From contig JAFGJM010000050.1 in the NCBI GenBank assembly GCA_016929095.1, positions 1 through 64,000 on the forward strand: a stretch of DNA of 64,000 nucleotides, written 5' to 3'. The notes beneath the pieces are model-generated. The model saw nothing but the letters and a program-made list of their open reading frames with translations, ran no database searches and was not told the DNA's origin. Both the position numbers and the translations under genes were made by a program. Shown piece after piece: positions 18,062-25,522 of the stretch. Source of the DNA: Anaerolineales bacterium. Lineage in GTDB: Bacteria > Chloroflexota > Anaerolineae > Anaerolineales > UBA4823. The stretch's first letter is position 1. Each line of letters starts with the position of its first letter.

Positions 18062-19066
18062 TTATTTTCGATAAATCTCCCACATACGGGCTAATTCATC
18101 TTCTTCGCAATGAATCTCCTGATATTTTGTAATCTGTCCATCCTGGACAATCTGCACATCATTTCCCTCAACCATCTGACCAATATCGGCATAGGGGATA
18201 CTTTTTTCGTTCAGGTATTTCTGAGCTTCTTCTACTTTTTCTGGTGGAATTGTCGCGACCAGGGTACCAGAAGAAAGCATCTTAAGTGGGTCAAACTGAA
18301 ACGCCCTGGAAAAGCGAGATACAACAGGCAATATCGGAATACGTTCGGCATGCACCAAGATTCCTAAACCTGATAACTGCGAAATTTCTAAAAGCGTTTC
18401 CAATAATCCACCTCGTGTTACATCGTGCATTGCGGTTGCACCATGTCGGGCTAACAGGAGTGCTTCAGGAACAATACTGATACCATCCATGAGTTGGTTC
18501 GCATCTAATAGATCTTGGTCATTTAATCCTGCTTGAAGGGCGATGTCCGCGAAATCATTCGCCAGAATCGCTGTGCCTTCAAGCGCAATCCCTTTCGTCA
18601 CAAATATATGATCGCAAACTCGAGCGCCTTTGGTGCGAACCGACTCCTGGTCATATATAGTCCCTAAAGCAGTTACGGCAACCAGAGGTCTGGATAAATT
18701 TGCGGAATACCCTGTATGTCCCCCGATGATGGTAACGCCGATTTCATCTGCTGCTCGCCCAATGTCAGACATAATTTCTGTCAGCAGTTTTTCATCCTCT
18801 TTTTGTGGCACTAAAACTAACAGTAAAATCCAACGCGGCGGTGTTCCACTGGTCGCCACATCATTGCATGCTACATGAACAGCCAATGAGCCAATATTCT
18901 TAACAGCACCAACGATGGGGTCAATATGAGAAACCAATAATCCCTCATTGATACGGGTTAATGCGACATCCTCACCAAAGACCGCACCTAATACAACATC
19001 GGGATCATTATTATTGATAAATGGATGCACACACCGGTTCAAGACATCTAATGAAAATTTTGACAT
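18062..19066 (-). CDS. AIR synthase-related protein (PurM/HypE/ThiL fold)
   Basis: 334-aa member of the ATP-binding PurM-like superfamily. Seen features: an N-terminal acidic metal/ATP loop (VFGEDVALTRI...SHIDPIVG), the CNDVATSGTPPRWILL segment equivalent to the conserved NDV-A-GA-P of PurM/HypE, a GGHTGYS glycine loop, and AMHDVTRGGLLETLLEISQLSGLGI, the typical second half. It is closest in style to HypE, but no hydrogenase-maturation genes accompany it and the HypE C-terminal Cys is not seen, so the substrate is open. It precedes the SARP regulator by 25 bp. Confidence 0.82.
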   Translation of the reverse strand: MSKFSLDVLNRCVHPFINNNDPDVVLGAVFGEDVALTRINEGLLVSHIDPIVGAVKNIGSLAVHVACNDVATSGTPPRWILLLVLVPQKEDEKLLTEIMSDIGRAADEIGVTIIGGHTGYSANLSRPLVAVTALGTIYDQESVRTKGARVCDHIFVTKGIALEGTAILANDFADIALQAGLNDQDLLDANQLMDGISIVPEALLLARHGATAMHDVTRGGLLETLLEISQLSGLGILVHAERIPILPVVSRFSRAFQFDPLKMLSSGTLVATIPPEKVEEAQKYLNEKSIPYADIGQMVEGNDVQIVQDGQITKYQEIHCEEDELARMWEIYRK

Positions 19067-19158
19067 TATTTAAAAATCCTTTTGCACCATAGTAATTATC
19101 ATGTGATTAAATCTGACCATCCTTTCCATTAACACTTACGATATTATTATCATTATTC

Positions 19159-19236
19159 GGGAAAAGTGGAAGTGATGAAATTCAGAAAAATATATCATTA
19201 ACATACATCATTAATAATAATGACTTTCACTTTCCC
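19159..19236. repeat. imperfect inverted repeat upstream of the AIR-synthase/SARP operon
   Basis: Left arm GGGAAAAGTGGAAGT (19159-19173) and right arm ACTTTCACTTTCCC (19223-19236) are largely complementary and enclose an AT-rich spacer. The 288-bp gap it lies in is strongly AT-rich. It could be an operator or a weak transcript hairpin. Confidence 0.45.
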
Positions 19237-19354
19237 ATTTTATCAGTTGCTTCAATGTTTTTGACACATCCTTTGACGAACAATTAAACAATGCTTTCGT
19301 TACTGCTGCGTTCGTCTGAAAGTAATGTTCATTCAAAACACCGGGCATAAACCC

Positions 19355-20152
19355 TTATCTCTCACCCACCGTTGCCCTCACCTCCCCACACCGGTCGCAA
19401 TCCTGGCGGTCGCACAACAGGGCGGTGGGATCTTCGGCGATCAACCCCTGCACTGTCTCGATCAATGCCGGAAGGAAAACTGCTTTAATCTCTGCTGTCA
19501 CAAGCTGTACACGGTGGGTAGCTTTTTCCACATGCGGGGCGATAGCTTGAAACCCATTCGAGCAACCTGGGAAACCGGGGCATTCCACGATCCCCCGCCG
19601 GGTGAGTGCCCAGCGGGTAAATGCCATCCTCCCACTCATCCTTTCCCCCCAATGGATGCTGGTATTGACCGTATGGTCTACGCCGATCAAGATTGCCCAT
19701 CCATTCGTCTCGACCAGCGCCTGGATGGGTGCCAGGGGATTTTCGATGCTTTGTGATTGCACAATGTCCTCGGCGCCGATACCGGCGAAGGAAAGAATGG
19801 GATGGCTTGAACGCACCGCTTGATTGTTTTGACGCAACGTCTCTGCCAGGATACCCATCAAGCGATCGGCTGGCATCTGTGGTTGAAAAAACTCCGCCAT
19901 GCGGTTGGCGTCTTTGGCGCTGCCGTAATTGATGGCATTGTCGGGTGGGCCTACCTCCGGTGTGATCATCGTTTTATAGGTAAACGTCGGCATGACTACC
20001 GACGGGAAAACCGACAGCAGCGCCCCGAGTAATGTCCTCGCGCCTCCAATCACCTCTCCTAGAGACGAGAGCGAGGCGTGCACAATCACCGGTTGCGAAC
20101 TATTGATGTCAAGCTGGCGGAATGCTCTGACCAAATCTCTGAAAGTGACCAT
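19355..20152 (-). CDS. AAC(3) family acetyltransferase (Antibiotic_NAT fold)
   Basis: Homologue of aminoglycoside 3-N-acetyltransferases, which transfer acetyl from acetyl-CoA to a primary amine. Motifs: VIVHASLSSLG near the N-terminus, LMPTF-type segment (VVMPTFTYKT), RSSHPILSFAGIGA, and GVDHTVNTSIHWGE, matching the family's GVGHDSNTSLHLAE-type CoA/catalytic region. The C-terminus has a cysteine cluster (CDRQDCDRCGEV). Chromosomal homologues in environmental bacteria are not necessarily resistance enzymes; substrate unknown. Length 265 aa is normal. Confidence 0.88.
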   Translation of the reverse strand: MVTFRDLVRAFRQLDINSSQPVIVHASLSSLGEVIGGARTLLGALLSVFPSVVMPTFTYKTMITPEVGPPDNAINYGSAKDANRMAEFFQPQMPADRLMGILAETLRQNNQAVRSSHPILSFAGIGAEDIVQSQSIENPLAPIQALVETNGWAILIGVDHTVNTSIHWGERMSGRMAFTRWALTRRGIVECPGFPGCSNGFQAIAPHVEKATHRVQLVTAEIKAVFLPALIETVQGLIAEDPTALLCDRQDCDRCGEVRATVGER

Positions 20153-20216
20153 ACATTTTTCGATGCGTGTGTTCCTCTTCTCAACTCACTATTCACTACT
20201 CTCCACTCACTCTTAA

Positions 20217-20993
20217 TCACTCCCCCCGCCATTCGGGTTTTCTTTTCTCAATGAAAGCGTTCATTCCTTCTTTTTGGTCCTGGGTGGAAAACAGGAAATA
20301 GAACGCCCGCCTTTCTTCTGCCAAGCCATCGGTCAGGGTAGAATTGAACGCAAAATTCACCGCTTCTTTAGCCAGGCGTACTGCAAGCGGAGGACGAGCA
20401 GCGATCTCCTGCGCCAGCTTGATCGCTTCATCCAGGTAATTTTCCACCGGGAATACTTTATTCACCAGCCCCAATTGAAGCGCTTCCGCCGCCGTGAGCG
20501 TGCGGTTGTTCAAAATCATCTCCATGGCGATAGCTTTCCCCACCCGGCGTGTTAGCCGTTGCGTGCCGCCTGCCCCAGGAATGACGCCGATGGTAATTTC
20601 CGGCTGCCCGAACCGGGCGCTTTCCGAAGCCACGATCATATCGCTCGACATTGCCAGTTCGCACCCGCCGCCCAAACACCACCCTGATACCGCCGCAATG
20701 ACCGGTTTTTTGATCGATATCAGGCGGTCGAATTGGCCGATAGGATCACGCTGTAGCATATCCACCGCCGAAGCTTCCACCATCTCCTTGATATCGGCAC
20801 CGGCGGCAAAAGCCCGATCGCTGCCAGTGATGACTATCGCTCCAACGGCAGTGTTTTGATCGAACGCATGCACTGCATCCATCAATTCACGCAGCAATGT
20901 AAAGTTGAGAGCGTTCAACGTTTCAGGGCGGTTGAGTTTCACCAACCCCACCTGATCCACCACTTCACACACGATCGTTTCATAGGAAGACAT
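20217..20993 (-). CDS. enoyl-CoA hydratase/isomerase family protein
   Basis: Crotonase-fold enzyme acting on acyl-CoA thioesters. The oxyanion-hole segments are FAAGADIKEM and SGWCLGGGCELAMSSDM, and the catalytic Glu region is GQPEITIGVIPGAGGTQRL, which retains both glutamates of true hydratases, so 2-enoyl-CoA hydration in beta-oxidation is likely. The ATG at 20993 is chosen over an upstream ATG at 21005 because GGAGGT (21003-20998) is positioned 4-5 nt before it and would lie inside the longer version. No other fatty-acid genes are nearby. Confidence 0.93.
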   Translation of the reverse strand: MSSYETIVCEVVDQVGLVKLNRPETLNALNFTLLRELMDAVHAFDQNTAVGAIVITGSDRAFAAGADIKEMVEASAVDMLQRDPIGQFDRLISIKKPVIAAVSGWCLGGGCELAMSSDMIVASESARFGQPEITIGVIPGAGGTQRLTRRVGKAIAMEMILNNRTLTAAEALQLGLVNKVFPVENYLDEAIKLAQEIAARPPLAVRLAKEAVNFAFNSTLTDGLAEERRAFYFLFSTQDQKEGMNAFIEKRKPEWRGE

Positions 20994-21029
20994 GGCAACC
21001 TCCATTCAATAACCAAAAATCCGATGAAT

Positions 21030-21476
21030 TCACCCGGCTTTTTTCGCGGCTTGCCGGGCAAGACGGTCGACCAGTTCGTTATCTTTGTTTCCGGAATGTC
21101 CTTTCACCCAATGCCAGGCAATTTGATGCGTTTGGATTACCTGGTCGAGCGCTTTCCATAATTCCACATTCGCCAGTGCGCCGTCTTTTCGCCGCCACTG
21201 ACGCTTCTTCCAGGTCGGCATCCATTCGGTGATGCCGCGCCGTAAATACTCCGAATCAGTATAAAACTCGACCCGGCAAGGCCAGTTGAGCGCCCGCAGC
21301 GCCTCGATGGCTGCGGTTAATTCCATCTGGTTATTGGTGGTATGCGAATTTGACCCGGTCAGGATTTTCTCCGTCTTGCCAAACCGCAGCAGCGCCGCCC
21401 ATCCGCCTGCCCCTGGGTTGGGGTGACACCCGCCATCGGTATATATCGTCACAACAGTAGAGTCAGTCATATACAA
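21030..21476 (-). CDS. rnhA: ribonuclease HI
   Basis: Degrades the RNA strand of RNA-DNA hybrids. The DEDD active site is visible: D in YTDGGCHPNPG, E in NNQMELTAAIEAL, D in FYTDSEYL and the C-terminal D in KDNELVDRLARQAA. The substrate-handle basic region (TWKKRQWRRKDG) and KGHSG motif are present, as in E. coli RNase HI. 148 aa. The in-frame ATG six bases later (MTDST) is an alternative start; neither has a clear ribosome site. A short tandem repeat of TTAGGTA units lies just upstream. Confidence 0.95.
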   Translation of the reverse strand: MYMTDSTVVTIYTDGGCHPNPGAGGWAALLRFGKTEKILTGSNSHTTNNQMELTAAIEALRALNWPCRVEFYTDSEYLRRGITEWMPTWKKRQWRRKDGALANVELWKALDQVIQTHQIAWHWVKGHSGNKDNELVDRLARQAAKKAG

Positions 21477-21591
21477 TAGAAGTTATTAGGTATTAGGTAT
21501 TAGCAATTCATCAACGATAATTTTATTCACTATATTTGAGTTTTTAGTTCAACCTATCCTCATTCCTTTCTTCCTGACTTCCTCATTCAAT

Positions 21592-23040
21592 TTATGGATA
21601 ATTTTTATGCAAATTGGCAGCTGTTTCATGCAGCAGCTTGGTCAAACTCGGTATCTGATCGGCTTCGAAATACCATTGAAATAACTGCGTTGTGGCATCT
21701 CCCACCGCCCAACGCACCACACCCCAGGAGGGCAATGCCGGTTCTGCTCTCGCATAAGGCATCAAATCGACCACAGCTTGCCAATCCGGTTGGGGCAAGT
21801 CACCCATATCCAGGCTGTCGAGAACCTCAATTTGTAGGGGTAATTTCCCGGTAACCGCAATCAGTTTGGCCTGGTTTTCAGGTAACGTCAGCCATTTAAT
21901 AAAGAGCCAGCTGGCAAGCTGTTTAGCGGGTTCTGACTTTAAAATAAAAAAATCTGGCCCATAAACCTCGATTACCGGCTTCTCCGAAGATGGGAAGGGA
22001 ATAACCTCCCACTCATCGGGGCTATTGGCAATAAACATCGACGTATTCAACAGGTTCAATGTATCCAGATCGGCGGAAATAAACAACCCTTCTCGCTTCG
22101 AAAATTCCTCCACCGGGGGGCGGCTATCACTGACCCAGGCGCAACCATCGTCATACAGCGAGCGTAAAAAGGTTAATGCCCCTTTGACCTGGGATGTATT
22201 AAACTGGTAGCCTTTGTTTTCATCTGCAACCATATCTCCGCCAAACGCATAAATCCAACCCACGGAAGCCGGATAATTTGTAGAAATGATCAAGCCTCCT
22301 TTGGTATCGTTTTCATCATCTTCATCGTTGAGATTCGCTTTATGTGCCTCACACGCCTGTATTTCGAACTCTTTTGGAGTTTGAGGCGCCGTTTTATACC
22401 CCAGTGCTTTCGACCAGGTTTTATTGTAAATGAGAAAATACGCGGTCCTCTGTGCCGGGAAACCCCATTGGTCAGGAGTCTCCGCCGATAATTGAAAAAC
22501 AGGAAAATACGCCTCTTCCTCCTCCGTGGATAATCCCCATACCGGATCGGTGCGGTAATCGTCCAGGTCCAGGATAAGTTTACGAGCGCTATTCCAATAG
22601 GACGCCTGAGACGGATAACCCATGACGATCTCCGGGAAACCGCCGGTGTTAATGGCATTATAGACAGCATCACCCATCGCATCCGCGCCCCCTTTGTAAA
22701 CGCCGCTCACTGAGATCCCCCATTCATTGCTGCGATTGAAATCTTTGATCAATGTCGTTATGGTTTTTTCTTCATCCCCTCCCCAGGTATGCCAGAATTC
22801 TATCGATACCCCCTCTAATTCGGAGGCGTCAACCTGAAATTGGCTGGTAGGTTGCGGCGTGGGTGTAGCACTCTTTTGGGGAGTAGGCGTCTTGGTAACC
22901 GGTGAGTTATTCAGAGTTGGTGTGACGTTTATCTTATCTGGCAGCCCCTGACAAGCAGCCATAAGAAATAAATAAATGATAGAAATGATAAGTATTTGGA
23001 GAAAGATGGACAAAAGCTTATGCCGCTTGACGAAATCCAT
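21592..23040 (-). CDS. extracellular solute-binding lipoprotein (carbohydrate ABC type), orphan
   Basis: The start is set at ATG 23040, preceded by GAGG 5 nt upstream; it gives a signal peptide with lipobox LMAAC (C30). The reading frame stays open to 23286, but that extra part crosses a palindromic repeat and encodes nothing signal-like. After a Thr/Pro linker, the mature protein has the type-I binding-protein pattern (VSIEFWHTWGGDEEKTI, GFPEIVMGYPSQASYW, WGFPAQRTAYFLIYNK, ASWLFIKWLTLPENQ), as in maltose/glycerol-phosphate binders. No permease or ATPase gene is adjacent. Confidence 0.88.
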   Translation of the reverse strand: MDFVKRHKLLSIFLQILIISIIYLFLMAACQGLPDKINVTPTLNNSPVTKTPTPQKSATPTPQPTSQFQVDASELEGVSIEFWHTWGGDEEKTITTLIKDFNRSNEWGISVSGVYKGGADAMGDAVYNAINTGGFPEIVMGYPSQASYWNSARKLILDLDDYRTDPVWGLSTEEEEAYFPVFQLSAETPDQWGFPAQRTAYFLIYNKTWSKALGYKTAPQTPKEFEIQACEAHKANLNDEDDENDTKGGLIISTNYPASVGWIYAFGGDMVADENKGYQFNTSQVKGALTFLRSLYDDGCAWVSDSRPPVEEFSKREGLFISADLDTLNLLNTSMFIANSPDEWEVIPFPSSEKPVIEVYGPDFFILKSEPAKQLASWLFIKWLTLPENQAKLIAVTGKLPLQIEVLDSLDMGDLPQPDWQAVVDLMPYARAEPALPSWGVVRWAVGDATTQLFQWYFEADQIPSLTKLLHETAANLHKNYP

Positions 23041-23539
23041 AAATACCTCGACGAGGAAGATCATAATTCCATATAGTTTATCATTAGTTTGAAATGATTT
23101 GTAATTTGGTGAGAGGTGAGTAGTGATCTGAGAATTTTGATTCAAATATATCCGAAATTTAGCATCACATATCCCATCCCCCATTTTGCCGATCTTCTGC
23201 GTCCCCCCAAATTCTGTGAATTTGGGGGGATTGAGGGGGGTTGGAGGTTGGGAGGGGGAAATCTTTACTTTTTCGTGAGTCTCCACTTCGTTTAAGATTT
23301 AAAATATCAGGATATGTTAGAATAGTATCAAATTCTCTAGCAACCTCAATAAGATGTGTTTTATAATTCATAAAGAAATAAATCAATATACAACTTCAGC
23401 GAAGGCAAAATTTTTTTACAAATCATCAGTATTCAAAGGAGGTGGTTTTAGAATCAAATTGCATCGGATATGTTTTTACAAATAGAGTTACATACTATAT
23501 CGATGAATAAATATGAATAAAAAGAGGAGAAGCAACACC
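23041..23539. other. intergenic region upstream of phnD
   Basis: This 499-bp region between divergent lipoprotein genes contains palindrome copy A, a partial CATCCCCCATTTT fragment just before it (about 23175-23188), and two copies of TTTTTACAAAT 60 bp apart (23413-23423 and 23473-23483). An isolated AAAGGAGGTGG (about 23435-23445) looks like a strong ribosome site, but no sensible reading frame follows. The phnD promoter must lie here; no clear -35/-10 pair stands out. Confidence 0.6.
23203..23258. repeat. dispersed G/C-rich imperfect palindrome, copy A
   Basis: CCCCCCAAATT-CTGTG-AATTTGGGGGG hairpin followed by ATTGAGGGGGG and TTGGAGGTTGGGAGGGGG. Related copies occur at 43566, 49659, 49752 and 52563. 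It lies between the orphan binding lipoprotein and phnD. Confidence 0.75.
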
Positions 23540-24679
23540 ATGAATAAAAAATCAATCTTACGCCTTTTGGCTGTGCTGATGATTGCGGCATTCGTTTTAG
23601 CAGCCTGCGCGCCAGCAGCCACACCAGAAGCCCCCGTGGAAGCACCTGTCGAACCCACAAAACCCCCAGAACCCACTGCAGTGCCACCCACAGATACGCC
23701 GGAACCCCCCACCGAAACACCGGAACCGGCTATAGGCTCGGCTGAACATCCTATCAAAGTTCTCTTTGTCCCCTCGGTGGAAGCTGCTACCATCGTCGCG
23801 GGTGGTGAAGCCATGGCTGCCGCGCTTAAAGAAGCCACCGGTTTGGAATTTGTGGTCAGTGTACCTAGCTCATATCCTGCTACGATCGAGGAAATGTGCG
23901 CCTCCCCAGCCGATACCATGGGCTTTATTCCTGCATTGGGTTACGTTTTCGCTAACCAATTGTGCGGTGTAGATGTTGCTTTTAAAGCTGTCCGCTACGG
24001 CAGCGCCGTTTACTGGGCGCAATTCCTGGTAGCCCGCGATAGCGAAATCCAGACCGTTGAAGACCTGGAAGGTAAAAAATGGGGCTATACCGAACCTGCT
24101 TCCACTTCCGGCTATATGGTTCCGTTGGTCATGATGAATGAAGCGGGCGTAACCCCCGGTGAATCCGTGGAAACTGGCGGTCACCCACAATCAGTCAAAG
24201 CCGTCTACAATGGCGAAGTTGATTTCTCCACTTCATTCTATACACCGCCGCTCAAACCCGAAGGCGAACCAGCCTGGCAAGAAGGCGATGCCCCGGATGT
24301 ACCGGATGATGTGCTTGATTTGTGCGCCCCCACCGCCGATGAAAAGAAACTTATGTGCGGCGACTGGCGTATTTTGGACGCCCGCGGCAATATCCGAACT
24401 GAGGCTCCGGATGTGGTCCAAAAAGTGCGCGTCGCATTCGTCTCCCCCGGAATCCCCAATGACACCCTTTCGTTTGGCCCTGAATTTCCGGAAGACCTGC
24501 GCGCTCAAATATCAGAAGCCTTGCTCGCATATGCTGAAACCGAAGGTTGGATGGAAACCATCGGTAGCCAGGACTTCTATAACTGGACCGGCATTATGGA
24601 CGCCACTGATCCCGAATACGATTTTACTCGGATGATGGTGGAAGCCGTCGGTATTACCCTTGAGAGTCTTGGTGAATAA
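23540..24679 (+). CDS. phnD: phosphonate/organophosphate ABC transporter substrate-binding lipoprotein
   Basis: The ATG at 23540 follows AGAGGAGA by 9 nt; an ATG 27 bp earlier lacks a site. Signal peptide with lipobox LAAC (C23) and a Pro/Thr/Glu linker (about 30-65). The binding domain has the PhnD/PtxB pattern: IKVLFVPSVEA at the N-lobe start, ADTMGFIPALGYVFA, VARDSEIQTVEDLEGKKWGYTEPASTSGYMVP (the ASTSG anion-binding loop) and DFSTSFYTPP. It delivers phosphonate, phosphite or a related anion to the permease. It heads the phnD-phnC-phnE-phosphatase cluster. Confidence 0.9.
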   Translation: MNKKSILRLLAVLMIAAFVLAACAPAATPEAPVEAPVEPTKPPEPTAVPPTDTPEPPTETPEPAIGSAEHPIKVLFVPSVEAATIVAGGEAMAAALKEATGLEFVVSVPSSYPATIEEMCASPADTMGFIPALGYVFANQLCGVDVAFKAVRYGSAVYWAQFLVARDSEIQTVEDLEGKKWGYTEPASTSGYMVPLVMMNEAGVTPGESVETGGHPQSVKAVYNGEVDFSTSFYTPPLKPEGEPAWQEGDAPDVPDDVLDLCAPTADEKKLMCGDWRILDARGNIRTEAPDVVQKVRVAFVSPGIPNDTLSFGPEFPEDLRAQISEALLAYAETEGWMETIGSQDFYNWTGIMDATDPEYDFTRMMVEAVGITLESLGE

Positions 24680-24697
24680 TCTAAATATCTAAATCTA

Positions 24698-24732
24698 AAG
24701 CCCCGGACTTTATAATTATTTGTCCGGGGCTT
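24698..24732 (+). terminator. hairpin between phnD and phnC (terminator or attenuator)
   Basis: Stem AAGCCCCGGAC / GTCCGGGGCTT (24699-24708 and 24722-24732) with a 13-nt AT-rich loop, followed by CTATATAATAAAA rather than a pure U-run. It lies 20 bp after phnD and about 15 bp before phnC. Partial termination here would give excess binding protein over transporter. Confidence 0.6.
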
Positions 24733-24746
24733 CTATATAATAAAAT

Positions 24747-25511
24747 GTGGAAAATCGCATGCTGAAAGTACAAAACCTGACAAAAATATATGAGGGCGGT
24801 GTACTTGCCCTGGATAACGCGAGTTTTGAAGTGCCCAAAGGGCAATTCCTGGCTGTGATCGGTTTGAGTGGATCAGGCAAGTCCACCTTGCTGCGTTGTA
24901 TCAATCGCCTTATCGAACCCACTTCTGGTAAAGTTTTATGGAATGATTTAGATATCACCGCCGCAACTGAAGAAGATTTACGTCAAATTCGACGGAAAAT
25001 CGGTATGGTCTTTCAGCATTTTAATTTGGTGCATCGTTCCAGCGTACTTACCAATGTTTTAGCGGGGCGATTGGGTTATGTCAATCCTGCCTGGAGCATT
25101 ATGAACCGTTTCCCCAAAGAAGATATCGAAAAAGCGATGAAACAACTCAACCGGGTTGGCATTGCTGAAAAAGCGCATCAGAGGGCAGATGAGTTAAGCG
25201 GTGGTCAGCAACAACGCGTCGGCATTGCCCGCGCTCTCATGCAAGATCCAGCCATGATCCTGGCAGATGAACCGGTAGCCAGCCTGGATCCGGTATTGGC
25301 GCACAGTATCATGCAATACTTGGAATTGATCAATAAAGAAGATGGCGTAACCGTATTATGCAGTTTACACTTCCTGGATCTGGTACACCGTTATGCTCAT
25401 CGAGTCGTCGCTTTAAATGAAGGGAAGCTGGTTTTTGACGGTCTTCCTCAAGAGATCGATGACCACCGTTTTAAAGAAATTTATGGAAAAGACGCCGAAC
25501 GGGTTGGATAA
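24747..25511 (+). CDS. phnC: phosphonate ABC transporter ATP-binding protein
   Basis: ATPase of the PhnCDE importer. Walker A GLSGSGKST, Q loop (VFQHFNLVHR), signature LSGGQQQRVGIARAL, Walker B MILADEPVASLDP and the switch His in LCSLHFLDL are all intact. 254 aa. The GTG at 24747 or the ATG at 24759 could start translation; neither has a good ribosome site, and the upstream hairpin sits close. The PhnC-specific LAGRLGYVNPAWSIMNRFP segment supports the phosphonate family over other importers. Confidence 0.92.
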   Translation: MENRMLKVQNLTKIYEGGVLALDNASFEVPKGQFLAVIGLSGSGKSTLLRCINRLIEPTSGKVLWNDLDITAATEEDLRQIRRKIGMVFQHFNLVHRSSVLTNVLAGRLGYVNPAWSIMNRFPKEDIEKAMKQLNRVGIAEKAHQRADELSGGQQQRVGIARALMQDPAMILADEPVASLDPVLAHSIMQYLELINKEDGVTVLCSLHFLDLVHRYAHRVVALNEGKLVFDGLPQEIDDHRFKEIYGKDAERVG

Positions 25512-25522
25512 GGCAGGTAAAC

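Noticed and set aside
19355-20152. Calling the AAC(3)-like gene an antibiotic-resistance determinant
   Set aside because: It sits among ordinary chromosomal genes without mobile elements, and environmental members of this family often have other substrates.
23041-23286. N-terminal extension of the orphan binding lipoprotein up to 23286
   Set aside because: The extra 82 codons cross palindrome copy A and encode no signal sequence. The ATG at 23040 has a GAGG site and gives a proper lipoprotein signal peptide.
23165-23386. 73-codon minus-strand frame upstream of the binding lipoprotein
   Set aside because: It overlaps the palindromic repeat, has no ribosome site I can see and no recognisable protein features.
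23435-23480. Leader peptide after the strong AAAGGAGGTGG site upstream of phnD
   Set aside because: The nearest TTG frame is only eight codons long and about 15-20 nt from the site, so spacing is poor.
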